Below are positions 8,292 through 17,471 of a DNA stretch of 64,000 nucleotides, piece after piece. Position numbers and translations under genes: made by a program. Position 1 is the stretch's first letter. Each line of letters opens with the position of its first letter. The stretch spans positions 3,413,001 through 3,477,000 of the forward strand of contig NZ_CP048209.1 in NCBI RefSeq assembly GCF_010119935.1, read 5' to 3'. The notes below the pieces were generated by a model. It worked only from the letters and a program-made list of their open reading frames with translations, was not told the DNA's origin and made no database searches. Origin of the DNA: Paenibacillus lycopersici. Its GTDB lineage: Bacteria; Bacillota; Bacilli; Paenibacillales; Paenibacillaceae.

Positions 8292-8951
8292 TCAAATCGT
8301 CATTCGCTTCGCGCCGCCGTACCGTACGGTCAGCCACTTCTCCAGCAAGCCAAGCAGCCAGTCCACAAGCAAGGCGAGCAGAATGGAGCCCAAGGCGCCC
8401 GTAACGATAAGCTCGGGCTTGTTCACCGCCATCCCCGACACGATCAGCTGGCCGAGTCCGCCGGCGCCGATCAGGGTTGCGAGCGTCGCCCAGCTGATGA
8501 TGTACACCATCGTGACCCGAACGCCCGACATGATGTAGGGCACCGACAGCGGCAGCTGGATCAGCAGAATGCGCTGCATCGTCCCGTAGCCCATGCCCCT
8601 GGCCGATTCCAGCACGTTGCGGTCGACGGATTCGAAGCCGTCGTAGGTATTGCGAAGAATCGGCATGATGGTGTACAGCAGCAGCGCGACGACCGCCGGC
8701 TTCGTGCCGATTCCCATGAGCGGAATCAAGACGGCCAGAAGCGCCAGGCTCGGCACGGTCTGCAGCAGGTTGGCCACGAAGAACACGCTGCCGTTGATCC
8801 ATCGGATCTGGTTGTACACGAGCGCGATGCCGAGCGGCACGGCTAATACGGTGCCGAGAACGATCGCCGTGAGCGAGATGGCCAAGTGCTGGCCGAGCGC
8901 ATGGAGGATATCGGCGTAACGTTCCTGCAGGAACGACCAATAAGCGAGCAT
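8292..8951 (-). CDS. opuCB: Osmoprotectant ABC transporter permease (OpuCB-like)
   Basis: This 219-residue membrane protein is the same length as Bacillus OpuCB (about 217), with the conserved ATLIGAGGLGQLIVSGMA stretch near residue 140 and an EAA-like segment ESARGMGYGTMQRILLIQLP. The stop TGA lies just before the binding-protein ribosome site. Only 3 bases separate it from the ATPase gene, which indicates one transcript. Confidence 0.87.
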   Translation of the reverse strand: MLAYWSFLQERYADILHALGQHLAISLTAIVLGTVLAVPLGIALVYNQIRWINGSVFFVANLLQTVPSLALLAVLIPLMGIGTKPAVVALLLYTIMPILRNTYDGFESVDRNVLESARGMGYGTMQRILLIQLPLSVPYIMSGVRVTMVYIISWATLATLIGAGGLGQLIVSGMAVNKPELIVTGALGSILLALLVDWLLGLLEKWLTVRYGGAKRMTI

Positions 8952-8954
8952 CCG

Positions 8955-10130
8955 TTACACCTCCTCCTCTGGGGTAGGGAGGATCTCTGCCAGATGGCGT
9001 ACGATGCTGCCCCTCGTGATCAGCCCGACGAGACGGTCCTGTTCATCGATGACGGCGAGATTGGACAGCCGGTTATGACTCATCATCTCCACCGACTCGG
9101 AAAGCGAGGAGCCGCTGCGGACAAAATAAAGCACGGGCTTCATGACGTCGGCCACCGTTATATTTTCCTCCCCGTAATGCTCCAGCACGTTATAGATCGA
9201 CACGATTCCTTTGAGATGCCGCTGCCGGTCGATGATGAACAGCGAATCGACCTTGCGCCGCTCCATGATGGAGATCGCTTCGGCCAACCCTTTATTCGGA
9301 TACGCCGTCACGGGCTGGTTCACCATGACTTCGTTGACGCTCGGACTGTCATAATGATAGTCCTGGCTCTCTTCCTGATGCAGCCGTTTCTGACCGATGA
9401 ACGACGCCACGAATTCATTCGCGGGGTAGCGCAATATCCGTTCCGGCGTATCGCACTGCACGACTTCGCCGCTTTGCATGAGAACGATGCGGTCCGCGAT
9501 TTTGAGCGCCTCGTCCATATCGTGCGTGACGAAAATAATCGTTTTGTGCAGCTCCTGCTGCAGCCTGACGATCTCGTCCTGCAGCTGCTCGCGGCTGATC
9601 GGATCGAGCGCGCTGAACGGCTCGTCCATCAGAATGACGTCGGGATCCGCCGCGAAGGCGCGGATGACCCCGATGCGCTGCTGCTGGCCGCCGCTGAGCT
9701 CGGACGGATAACGGTCGCGGTAGGTGGACGGCTCCAGTCCGACCAGCCGCAACAGCTCGTCGACGCGCTGCGCGATGCGGTCGGCCGGCCATTTCCTTAA
9801 TCGGGGGACGACGCCGACGTTTCGCCCGATCGTCATATGGGGAAATAATCCTATGCTTTGAATGACATAGCCGATCCCGCGGCGCAGCTCGACCGGATCG
9901 ATCTCGCGCGTATCTTTGCCATTGATCAGAATCGAGCCGCTCGTCGGCGTGACGAGATGATTGATCATCTTCATCGTCGTCGATTTCCCGCAGCCGCTCG
10001 GACCGATGAGTACCGTGAGCTCGCCTTTCCTGAACTCAAGATTGATATTCTTTAATGCTTGATACCCATCCGGGTAGACCTTGTTGACGTTGTTCATTAC
10101 AATCATGCAGGTATCCATCCTTTTCGACAT
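8955..10130 (-). CDS. opuCA: Osmoprotectant ABC transporter ATPase with CBS domains (OpuCA-like)
   Basis: This protein of about 391 residues energises the OpuC-type importer. Walker A is GPSGCGKSTT, the signature LSGGQQQRIG and Walker B DVILMDEPFSALDP. After the ATPase domain come two CBS motifs (roughly residues 265-385, with PVTAYPNKGLAEAISIM and DVMKPVLYFV), which sense ionic strength in OpuA-type transporters. The start is uncertain: ATG at 10130, or the ATG 24 bases downstream, which lies 10-11 bases after AAGGA. Confidence 0.88.
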   Translation of the reverse strand: MSKRMDTCMIVMNNVNKVYPDGYQALKNINLEFRKGELTVLIGPSGCGKSTTMKMINHLVTPTSGSILINGKDTREIDPVELRRGIGYVIQSIGLFPHMTIGRNVGVVPRLRKWPADRIAQRVDELLRLVGLEPSTYRDRYPSELSGGQQQRIGVIRAFAADPDVILMDEPFSALDPISREQLQDEIVRLQQELHKTIIFVTHDMDEALKIADRIVLMQSGEVVQCDTPERILRYPANEFVASFIGQKRLHQEESQDYHYDSPSVNEVMVNQPVTAYPNKGLAEAISIMERRKVDSLFIIDRQRHLKGIVSIYNVLEHYGEENITVADVMKPVLYFVRSGSSLSESVEMMSHNRLSNLAVIDEQDRLVGLITRGSIVRHLAEILPTPEEEV

Positions 10131-10288
10131 ACTATTTCCAATTTCCCCGTTTTCATCCTAGAGAAACGTATGACATGTATTTATTTGGCAGGGGAAGGGG
10201 GGAGGCAACCTTTCAGAGTTAACCATATGAATGAGATTTTAAACATGGAAATTACTGGTTTGCCTCTTGGCGCCCCTTTCATGGAACG

Positions 10289-10330
10289 CGAACAAAGCCT
10301 TTCCGGTCTAGTCCGGAAAGGCTTTGTTCG
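10289..10330. terminator. Long perfect inverted repeat, probable terminator of the GNAT gene
   Basis: There are two perfectly complementary 18-bp arms (10289-10306 and 10313-10330) with a 6-nt loop. The outer part is AACAAAG/CTTTGTT, giving a T-rich end on either strand, although no long T-run follows. It lies downstream of the leftward acetyltransferase gene and upstream of the opuC-type operon. Confidence 0.6.
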
Positions 10331-10421
10331 GTTAGTTGGTTCGGCAATGCAGGAATGATTGTTGGTCTAATTTGCAAACGCGTTTATGTATATTTATGCA
10401 AATCTATGCAATTCCGACCTC

Positions 10422-10883
10422 TTAGCTTACATGGATGATCATCGCATTCTCGTCACAATTTGAATATTTTGAACAATGCACGCAATCTTTCCAGATCTTC
10501 GCCATCGGCAAGGTACGTTTATCAATGAGGGTAAACCCGCATTTTTCAAAAAATCCCACCTGATACGTCAGGGATAACAGGGACGTAACCCCCAACGTTT
10601 TGGTTTCCTCAATAACGGCGTTTACCAGTCTTTTCCCGATCCCGTTGCCGAAGCATTCGGAAGAGACGGTTAGCGAACGTACTTCAGCAAGTTCTTTATC
10701 CAGAATATGCAGACTTACGGTTCCAACGATTTCGCCGTCTATTTCTGCGATATAAAAACATTGGAGATTTTCGTAGATCGAGCTAAGCGTCCGATGAAGA
10801 AGCTTACCTTCATCCGCGTAAGCATTAATAAGCTGATGCATTCTATTCGTGTCGTCCATAGTCGCTTTTCTGATTTGATCCAT
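10422..10883 (-). CDS. GNAT N-acetyltransferase, short N-acetylglutamate-synthase-like
   Basis: This 153-residue GNAT-fold acetyltransferase has the acetyl-CoA motif VSSECFGNGIGKRLVNAVI and the C-terminal signature QVGFFEKCGF followed by KDCVHCSKYSNCDE. That Cys-rich tail is typical of short, ArgA-like N-acetylglutamate synthases. The start at 10881-10883 is preceded by GGAGGTG. Upstream in-frame codons add 15 residues without homology. Whether it acts in arginine synthesis cannot be told: no arg genes are nearby. Confidence 0.75.
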   Translation of the reverse strand: MDQIRKATMDDTNRMHQLINAYADEGKLLHRTLSSIYENLQCFYIAEIDGEIVGTVSLHILDKELAEVRSLTVSSECFGNGIGKRLVNAVIEETKTLGVTSLLSLTYQVGFFEKCGFTLIDKRTLPMAKIWKDCVHCSKYSNCDENAMIIHVS

Positions 10884-11087
10884 GAAAGCGGGCACCTCCA
10901 ATAGTTTTATACTGTAATAAATATACATACTAGAGAATTAATATACAACAGTGTTTTTGGATATACCTGGCAGGCAGCACGGCTCCGCCACTGCCCGTTT
11001 CTTGTTACGCGTACGAGCAGGATGAGTGAATGATCCGCAGAATAGTTGGATAGGAAAGAAATCGACATTGCTTATGGAGGAATAACG

Positions 11088-11762
11088 ATGAATATTCCCG
11101 CAAGAGATGCTTTTAACTACGAAGCATTCCCCTCAGAAGTAAGAGAATACTTCTGTGAGGCAGACGTTGCTATTATTAAAAACAAGCCCAGGTCATCTGT
11201 ATTTCATATTATCAGCGCAGCGCATGATTATTTTCTTAAAGTCACGCCAAAAAGCCACATGCATAGCGAAGCTATAATGACGTCGTTTCTGAATAAATAC
11301 GGAAGCTGCCCGAGGGTTATTCAATACATAGCAAATGACACAAACGACTTTCTTATTACAGAGCGATTAGATGGTTCCGATGCGGCAAGTGATGAATATC
11401 TTGAAGAACCTGAGCGATTAGCCGAAGTATTTGGAGAAAGTCTCTTCAAGCTGCACCATGTCAATGCTGAGGATTGCCCGATCGCGAACGGATTAGAGGA
11501 AATGGTCATTCGTGCAGAGCGAAATTATAGTCAAGGTCGAGCCGAAATGGGGCTTCTCAGGTATATAGGGTATGCAAATATCGAGCTTGCCTATAAAGTT
11601 CAGGCATACGGCAAGCATTTAATCGATGAAGATCGACTACGACTTTGCGGGCTTCTTTCCGCGTTCAACGGATTTAGAGGGCAAGATTACTATGAAGTGT
11701 ACGATCATCCATTGAACAAGAACAGGCAGTACGAGGGGGGAATGAATCCTGATGAACGATAA
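11088..11762 (+). pseudogene. Aminoglycoside-phosphotransferase-like gene with internal deletion
   Basis: The reading frame encodes 224 residues, starting at ATG 11088 after GGAGG. The N-terminal lobe is kinase-like (VFHIISAAHDYFLKVTPK, FLITERLDGSDAAS, LFKLHHVNAEDCP). The end, HLIDEDRLRLCGLLSAF, resembles the C-terminal helix of APH(3')-type enzymes. Between them about 60 residues that should contain the catalytic HGDxxxxN loop and the metal-binding DFG-like Asp are absent, with the frame preserved around residues 156-168. Without these it cannot be a kinase, so I call it a decaying gene. It is AT-richer than its surroundings. The tail overlaps the start of the next phosphotransferase by 11 bases. 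Confidence 0.6.
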
Positions 11763-12804
11763 GAGCTCCGACAATGCGGGAGGCGGGCTGCGTGGTCTGC
11801 GCGCAAGGCCTTCGGCAGCGCTGCTTAAGACCGTATACGATGCTTACGGCATATCTGGCATTTCCGGCAGTATTGACCTCGGCGGCTCTGCCAACCTGAA
11901 CCTGCTCGTTAGCGATGCCCACGGCCGCTATGTCGTCCGAGTATACCGTCCGTATGTGAATGAAGCCAGGCTTGCGGACATCCAGCTCGCCCGACAAGAG
12001 TTGAATGCCCGCGGAATACCAACATCGGTCATACGTTCGACACTGGACGGGCGGCAGCATATCGAATTTGACGGTCGGCTCGTGGAAGTTGAACGATACG
12101 CAGAGAGCGATGCCAGCATGGATTCATGGCAGCGCTTTATGGAAGGCCTTCCTCTGCTTGGTCGCATGCATGCGGTTCTTCGTGAAGTACGCTTCGGCTC
12201 TGAAGGCAGCAAGAACCCCGTCTTTGCAAATTACATCGAGCCGCAGGTAGCTTATGAGAGGACATTGCAGGGAACTCGACGCATACGAGGGTGGAATCCG
12301 TCATTGTATAATCAGAGGCTTGCTGATGCCGCAGAGGAATTGGCTCGGCTGGTAACGACCGCTGAACGGGAGTTGATCCCAATGCTTCCGCGGCAGTTGG
12401 TGCATGGCGACTACTGGGATAACAATGTGCGCTTCCGAGATGGGCGTATCGTACTTGTGTCCGATTTCGATTTCATGGGCGAACGCGCCCGCATCGATGA
12501 TCTTGCGCTGACCTTGTATTACTTTGATTGTTCCGGCGAACCGATGTCGGGAAGGCGGTTGGGCAGAATTCGAAGTCTGGTCGATGCCTATGATGAGGGC
12601 TTGTCCGAACATCTATCGGTGACGGAACGTCTGGCCCTCCCGCTGGCAATGGCGCGGCAACCCTTGTGGTCAATGGGGGGCTGGATCGCCTTGCTGGATG
12701 ATGAAGAGGCTGCGCGACGTCACGCGTCAAGCATGCTTCGCGAAATCGAATGGGCATTGAACATCCTCCGCGAGGTAGAACGATGGCAGTCTGCTTTCTC
12801 CTAG
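11752..12804 (+). CDS. APH/choline-kinase-family phosphotransferase
   Basis: This 350-residue protein has a protein-kinase-like fold. The Brenner motif is VHGDYWDNNV near residue 219 and the metal-binding motif is VSDFDFMGE near 236, so catalytic residues are present. The family includes aminoglycoside and homoserine/choline kinases; the substrate here is unknown. It overlaps the end of the truncated APH-like gene, but the two are not similar enough at their starts to suggest a recent duplication. Confidence 0.75.
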   Translation: MNDKSSDNAGGGLRGLRARPSAALLKTVYDAYGISGISGSIDLGGSANLNLLVSDAHGRYVVRVYRPYVNEARLADIQLARQELNARGIPTSVIRSTLDGRQHIEFDGRLVEVERYAESDASMDSWQRFMEGLPLLGRMHAVLREVRFGSEGSKNPVFANYIEPQVAYERTLQGTRRIRGWNPSLYNQRLADAAEELARLVTTAERELIPMLPRQLVHGDYWDNNVRFRDGRIVLVSDFDFMGERARIDDLALTLYYFDCSGEPMSGRRLGRIRSLVDAYDEGLSEHLSVTERLALPLAMARQPLWSMGGWIALLDDEEAARRHASSMLREIEWALNILREVERWQSAFS

Positions 12805-12975
12805 AGTACCCCTGACATTGCTATCTGGGGATTATTGTTCAATCCATGAATGCCGGCAAGGAGTCACGGCAAAGAGTCACAGCCAAGCTATATTTATAAT
12901 GAAGCAAGGACCGAGGCGCGGTAAAATTCGGTTGATTAGACGGCAAACGGACTGCTGAATACAGGAGGTTCTTAT

Positions 12976-13623
12976 ATGCGGAAATACGGCATGAGATGCA
13001 TACTTATGACGCTTCTTGCATGTATTCTTGCTGGTTGTAGTCACCACCCCACGTACGGCACGCCTCCCCCTATAAACAAGCTAAAATGGGGCATGAACGT
13101 AAAGGAGACCTTTCATGTTTTGGGGATCGCTGACAAGGATGTAACCCAAACAACCCTCGGTACAACGATCACTTACCTTGCCAAAGAGAAAATGAAGATC
13201 AATGACCGCTTTGCCGATGTCAGCTTTACGTTCGATACCTATTTTCCCGAGCCCGTATTAATTGGCATCACGGCGAAGTTTCAACCGGAAGATGTCGAAC
13301 ATGCGGAAAAGGAATTAAACAAGCAGCGCGGAAATGGCGACTACCAATATACGGCCGCTAGCGAACCGTCTAACGTTAGCTGGAAAGACGATACGCTTGA
13401 TACGAATAAGGCATGGAAGACGAAGGTGGAAGCGATCTATCGCAATAATGGCATCGCGGTCACCGATAATCTGTTGGAAAACGGAGCAGGGGTAGGCGGG
13501 AAGCCTGTGAATAAGATGATTAGCGAGAGTATCGTGGCGGCCGATAATACCAAAGCTTTCTTGACGTTCTTATGGTGGAGCTCAAGGGTAAAAAACATGA
13601 CAAAGTCAAAAAGAATTGAATAG
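12976..13623 (+). CDS. Lipoprotein of unknown function, C-terminus overlapping a convergent gene
   Basis: ATG at 12976 follows ACAGGAGG. The signal peptide ends in the lipobox ILAGC (Cys21). The mature part reads LKWGMNVKETFHVLGIADKDV, like small Bacillota lipoproteins with a SmpA/OmlA-like beta fold, but I do not recognise the family. The last 63 residues (from about 13437) lie on the opposite strand of a credible membrane-protein gene and look poor (LWWSSRVKNMTKSKRIE). The original stop has therefore probably been lost. Confidence 0.6.
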   Translation: MRKYGMRCILMTLLACILAGCSHHPTYGTPPPINKLKWGMNVKETFHVLGIADKDVTQTTLGTTITYLAKEKMKINDRFADVSFTFDTYFPEPVLIGITAKFQPEDVEHAEKELNKQRGNGDYQYTAASEPSNVSWKDDTLDTNKAWKTKVEAIYRNNGIAVTDNLLENGAGVGGKPVNKMISESIVAADNTKAFLTFLWWSSRVKNMTKSKRIE

Positions 13624-13994
13624 AACAAATTCCAGCCATGTTCATAGCTAATATAGCCAGTTAAATACCAAATCAGTTCAAGGGCGGATAATCCGAAAAC
13701 CCAAGCACAGTAATATATTGTTTTGCGGCGTATGCTTGAGGACGATGGCAGGAAGTGTAAATAGGTAACGACTAACGACGGAAGCAGTACGAATGAGTTT
13801 ACTAATTCTGTATTGACGTGATTCAACAACAGATCAGCGTTATAGATCCACAATTGAAAATCTCTGCATATGAAATTATATAACAAATTGCACAGCGCAA
13901 TATAAAGGATGGTGTCGTAGTACAGCGTCCATTTTTTTGAGGCTCCTGAAAAATAACACCCCAATAAGAATGCAAGGTTACAAAAAAGAATCAT
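13437..13994 (-). CDS. CBO0543-like integral membrane protein
   Basis: This 185-residue protein has about five hydrophobic segments. It shows the pattern of Bacillota CBO0543-type membrane proteins: LEHGWNLFYS-like motif (YEHGWNLFYSILFDFVMF) and a histidine pair LELHHKNVKKA. Its function is unknown. The start at 13994 follows GGTGAG. The last 25 or so residues, after LSLIILF, run into sequence antisense to the lipoprotein gene and are probably not ancestral. Confidence 0.65.
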   Translation of the reverse strand: MILFCNLAFLLGCYFSGASKKWTLYYDTILYIALCNLLYNFICRDFQLWIYNADLLLNHVNTELVNSFVLLPSLVVTYLHFLPSSSSIRRKTIYYCAWVFGLSALELIWYLTGYISYEHGWNLFYSILFDFVMFFTLELHHKNVKKALVLSAATILSLIILFTGFPPTPAPFSNRLSVTAMPLLR

Positions 13995-14275
13995 TCCGGG
14001 CTCACCATTATCATTAGTCTAGTCATTAATTTCCAATTATAACCATGTGAACGCGACTATAATCAAGCGTCATGGCTCGAGCCCCGATCCGAATTCATCG
14101 ATCACGCGCCGACAGTTGCTAAACGCAATCCGCGTGAGCTGTGCCAAGTTCGTAAGCCGCTATCCGATTAATTCCCATGAATGGTTTTGAATATGACAGC
14201 CCATTTGACCGGATGACATTCTTAATCATCACGGTTATATTGGATATAGGCCATAAATTAACCAGGAGGTACAAC

Positions 14276-15337
14276 ATGACCAAGAAGATTAAGGTTGCCG
14301 TCATCGGCTGCGGCACGATCGCCAATTCCGCCCATATCAAAGCTTACCTCGCCAATCCGAATGCGGAGATCAAATATTTCTGCGACATTATCCGCGACAA
14401 GGCCGAAAAAGCCGTTCAGGATTACGGCTGCGGTATTGCCGTGGAAGACTACCGGGAAGTATTGAACGATCCCGAAATCGAAGCGGTATCCGTCTGCACG
14501 CCGAACAATGTCCACTCCACGATCGCGATCGACTGCCTGCGCGCCGGCAAAAACGTGTTGTGCGAGAAACCGGCCGCGCGCACCTACGCCGAAGCGCTCG
14601 AGATGCAGAAGGTTCAGCACGAGACGGGGAAGGTATTGAACATCGGCGTGGTCAACCGGTTTAATACCGGCGTCAACATTATCAAGAATATGATCGAGAA
14701 CGGCGAGCTGGGCGATATTTATCATGTGTACGTCAGCTTCCGTTCGCAGCGTTCGATTCCGGGACTCGGCGGCGCCTTCACCACCAAGGCGATCGCGGGC
14801 GGCGGTGCCTTGATCGACTGGGGCGTGCACTTCCTTGACATCGTCATGTATTGCACGGGAGATCCGCTGCCGAAGACGGTTACGGGACAAGCTTACAGTA
14901 AATTGGGCCGCGACATGAAGAACTACTCGTATTTGAACATGTGGGCGGGTCCGCCTAACTACGAAGGTACATACGACGTCGACGATTTCGTGACCGCGTT
15001 GATCCGCACGGAAGGACCGACGGTAACGGTGAACGGGGCTTGGGCGCAGAACATCGGCGTAGACGAGATGTATATCGACTTCCTGGGAGACAAGGCAGGC
15101 ATCCGGCTGCAATACGGCGCCGAGTTCAAGCTGTACAGCGCGCAGCACGGGGCGCTGCTGGAAACAACGCCGAAATACAACGCGGAGGACATGTTCCAGA
15201 ATGAGATCGACGCGTTCCTGCAATGCATCCAGAGCGGGGAGAAGCTGGCCTCCCATATCGATACCGTCATTCTCTCTTCGCAGATCATGCAGGCGATCTA
15301 TGATTCGTCGGAGAGCGGCTCGGAAATCAAGCTTTAA
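14276..15337 (+). CDS. Gfo/Idh/MocA-family NAD(P) sugar dehydrogenase
   Basis: This 353-residue oxidoreductase starts at ATG 14276, preceded by AGGAGG. The N-terminal Rossmann motif is VIGCGTIANSAHI. The catalytic-lysine motif is LCEKPAA near residue 97, followed by the C-terminal alpha/beta domain with GGGALIDWGVHFLDIV containing the usual Asp and His. The family oxidises or reduces sugars, inositols and bile pigments. No sugar transporter is adjacent, so the substrate cannot be guessed. The gene is monocistronic with a strong terminator at 15373. Confidence 0.85.
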   Translation: MTKKIKVAVIGCGTIANSAHIKAYLANPNAEIKYFCDIIRDKAEKAVQDYGCGIAVEDYREVLNDPEIEAVSVCTPNNVHSTIAIDCLRAGKNVLCEKPAARTYAEALEMQKVQHETGKVLNIGVVNRFNTGVNIIKNMIENGELGDIYHVYVSFRSQRSIPGLGGAFTTKAIAGGGALIDWGVHFLDIVMYCTGDPLPKTVTGQAYSKLGRDMKNYSYLNMWAGPPNYEGTYDVDDFVTALIRTEGPTVTVNGAWAQNIGVDEMYIDFLGDKAGIRLQYGAEFKLYSAQHGALLETTPKYNAEDMFQNEIDAFLQCIQSGEKLASHIDTVILSSQIMQAIYDSSESGSEIKL

Positions 15338-15372
15338 GCGGACGCGCACCGAGATAACCTCAATGCCTCTAC

Positions 15373-15424
15373 AATCAAAAAAGGGATGGAGCAGAATGAA
15401 TGTCTGCTTCATCCTTTTTTGATT
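15373..15424 (+). terminator. Terminator after the Gfo-type gene
   Basis: Long inverted repeat with outer arms AATCAAAAAAGG and CCTTTTTTGATT, ending in a T-run. The following stretch to 15779 shows no gene I can support. A short start-like site (AAAGGAG then ATG at 15559) opens only 37 codons. Confidence 0.75.
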
Positions 15425-15779
15425 GGATCGATCGCGGATTTCTTCAAATCACTCCAAACCAGTGTCAGGATTCGAAATTATTATCATTTGCAGCCGTTCT
15501 CCCGCCCGCTACACTGATGAATGACAGCGCATCCATAACTGAAAGGAGCGATTCCGCAATGAAAGCAGCCGCTGATCCAAGCAACGCCGCCCTTGCGTGT
15601 TCATCGCCGCCTCACGCTCGGCGCCTCACGACGTTTATTCATGCCGGCGAGCGCTTCGGCGTATGTATATGACAAGCCGGGCGAAATCGCGGACAGGCGA
15701 ACCAATCGGAGCATTGAGACGATTCCGCTTCGGCTTTACTATGGTAATGAACGGGGATCGAATAAGAGGAGGGCGGAAC

Positions 15780-16076
15780 ATGAAACGAAAGTATGCAGCA
15801 CTATCCTTGCTTCTTCTGGCTTCAGTTATATGTTTAACGGGATGCGTACCGGGAGACGGAGTGAACAACGAGCATCATCCTGCCGGGTTTTTCTGGGGGA
15901 TTTGGCATGGCTGGATCGCGCCCGTATCTCTGATTATTGGTATTTTCAAACATCATATCCGGGTTTATGAAACGAACAATATTGGATGGTGGTATGACCT
16001 GGGTTTCTACATCGCGGTCATTAGCGGCTTCGGCGGACTCTCGCTGTCACGGCGTAAGAAGGTAAGCAAAGACTAA
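15780..16076 (+). CDS. Small lipoprotein with two membrane segments
   Basis: This 98-residue protein starts at ATG 15780 after AGGAGGG. It has a lipobox ICLTGC (Cys22), then a Trp-rich region (GFFWGIWHGWIAPVSLIIGIF) and a second hydrophobic segment ending in the basic tail SRRKKVSKD. Similar small proteins of unknown role occur in Paenibacillaceae. A terminator follows. Confidence 0.7.
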   Translation: MKRKYAALSLLLLASVICLTGCVPGDGVNNEHHPAGFFWGIWHGWIAPVSLIIGIFKHHIRVYETNNIGWWYDLGFYIAVISGFGGLSLSRRKKVSKD

Positions 16077-16095
16077 CGCGTCCCTAAGAAGAAAT

Positions 16096-16148
16096 AAACT
16101 GCATCCCAATTGTTAGGCACCGGCTGGCAATTGGAAGTGCAGTTTTTT
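16096..16148. terminator. Bidirectional terminator
   Basis: The inverted repeat has outer arms AAACTGCA/TGCAGTTT and inner CCAATTG/CAATTGG. A T-run follows on the plus strand and a T-rich tail on the minus strand. Confidence 0.75.
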
Positions 16149-16155
16149 GGTCCAG

Positions 16156-16338
16156 TTAGACGAGCTTATTCAACTCCACTATTAATTTCTCTTTAATTGC
16201 TTCTAAAACCTCGCTGCTTGGGATAACGCTCTCTGAATACATTGTATTTACCGGCGTTGCCCAAACGGGATATTGGGGCGTCGGCTCGCTCTGACTTCGT
16301 AGCAGCTGAGTAGAGATATTATCCGTACTTTTCGTCAT
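16156..16338 (-). CDS. Small hypothetical protein
   Basis: A 60-codon leftward frame encodes a polar protein with a C-terminal helix (VLEAIKEKLIVELNKLV). It ends just before a terminator that also works leftward. The only ribosome-binding candidate, AAAGGA, is about 15 bases from the ATG, which is long. I do not recognise it and it may be spurious. Confidence 0.35.
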   Translation of the reverse strand: MTKSTDNISTQLLRSQSEPTPQYPVWATPVNTMYSESVIPSSEVLEAIKEKLIVELNKLV

Positions 16339-16500
16339 GGTAGAAGGAGAATCCTTTGGAATCGCGTAAATAACAACTCAAGTTCTTCTGGGATCAATGA
16401 TCGTTTGGATCGCGGTGTTTGTGGATCGCGGTATTTATGGGGAAGTTTCAGAAATGAAGGACCCGGCACGAAATCATATCATGGTCGAAGGCGGGACGAA

Positions 16501-17328
16501 ATGAATCATACGGATATCCGACTTGAACACGGCTTCACCGTCGAGGAGAAGATTGCATCGTTGACGGAGCATGAGCTGCATACGCATGATGCGCTGGAAA
16601 TCAACATTCCGCTGGAGAACAGCATTCGCTGCACGCTGCTTGGGGGCAATTATGATGCCGTTCCCGGCGACGTGTTCTTATTTCGGCCTTTCGAGCCGCA
16701 TTGGAACTTGATCAGGGAAGGGAACAAGCCGGCTCGTTGGATCATGCTGCTGTTCTCGCCGGCCGTCGCCGCCAAATTGCCGGGAGGCAGCAAGCTGCTT
16801 GTGCCGTTCTATCGCATGGACGTGCCTCCGCTTATTCCGGCCGATTCGCCGCAAGCGCGGGAGATCGGCCGCTTGGCGAAGATGCTCGTGCAAGAAGCGA
16901 AGACGCGGCAGCCGGCCTGGGAGCTTCAGCAATTTACGACGCTGCTTCAGATCCTCGTACAGCTGCACCGTTTCTACGAGGAGCAAGAGTCACTGCAACG
17001 GGGAAACGTCATGGATGCTGTCGACATCATTCGATCGGTCGATTACATGATCGCCTGCGGCACGGACGCGGTCGATATGGAGGAAGCGATACGGATATCC
17101 GGCTGCGGCAAGACGCGGTTTTACGAGAAATTCAAGGAATTGACAGGGGTGACGCCGCATGACTTCCTGATCCGGCTGCGTCTGCAGCATGCCAGCCATA
17201 GGCTGCGCATGACGGAAGACCCTATCGTACGGATCGCGCTCGATTGCGGCTTCGGCTCCTCCAGCTATTTCAATAACCGGTTCAAAGAGTTCTACGGCAT
17301 CACGCCACGACAATTCCGCAAACACTGA
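16501..17328 (+). CDS. AraC-family transcriptional regulator
   Basis: This 275-residue regulator has a cupin-type N-terminal sensing domain (HELHTHDALEINIPLE, PGDVFLFRPFEPHW) and a C-terminal double helix-turn-helix (about residues 175-275, ending ALDCGFGSSSYFNNRFKEFYGITPRQFRKH). The cupin and the adjacent catabolic genes suggest a sugar-sensing activator. It is one of two AraC regulators flanking the locus. Either could bind the direct repeats at the 18.4- and 24.2-kb promoters. ATG 16501 is chosen because the cupin begins shortly after; the ribosome site GGCGGGA is weak. Confidence 0.85.
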   Translation: MNHTDIRLEHGFTVEEKIASLTEHELHTHDALEINIPLENSIRCTLLGGNYDAVPGDVFLFRPFEPHWNLIREGNKPARWIMLLFSPAVAAKLPGGSKLLVPFYRMDVPPLIPADSPQAREIGRLAKMLVQEAKTRQPAWELQQFTTLLQILVQLHRFYEEQESLQRGNVMDAVDIIRSVDYMIACGTDAVDMEEAIRISGCGKTRFYEKFKELTGVTPHDFLIRLRLQHASHRLRMTEDPIVRIALDCGFGSSSYFNNRFKEFYGITPRQFRKH

Positions 17329-17395
17329 GACCCTAAGCGACAAAAGCTTGGAGAGGTTGATGAGGTAGATTGAAAGACGCTCATTCTTAACGAAG

Positions 17396-17438
17396 AAGAG
17401 CCTTGCGCCGTTCTTGCTTGAAGGCGCAAAGCTCTTTT
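17396..17438. terminator. Terminator between convergent araC-type and phyH genes
   Basis: 14-bp stem with one mismatch (AAGAGCCTTGCGCC/GGCGCAAAGCTCTT), then TTTT. It is usable by both converging transcripts. Confidence 0.7.
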
Positions 17439-17471
17439 GAACCTGTAGCCGAGCGCCATTCGGGGTGGCTG

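Noticed and set aside
7378-8940. A 520-residue permease/binding-protein fusion
   Set aside because: The N-terminal part is an out-of-frame reading of the OpuCB-like gene. The binding protein has its own GGAGG site and signal peptide at 8277.
14258-15412. Leftward 384-codon open frame
   Set aside because: It is antisense to the Gfo/Idh/MocA gene, which has a strong ribosome site and all family motifs.
15559-15672. 37-codon gene with AAAGGAG site
   Set aside because: It is too short and shows no recognisable motif; a frameshifted remnant is possible but cannot be supported.
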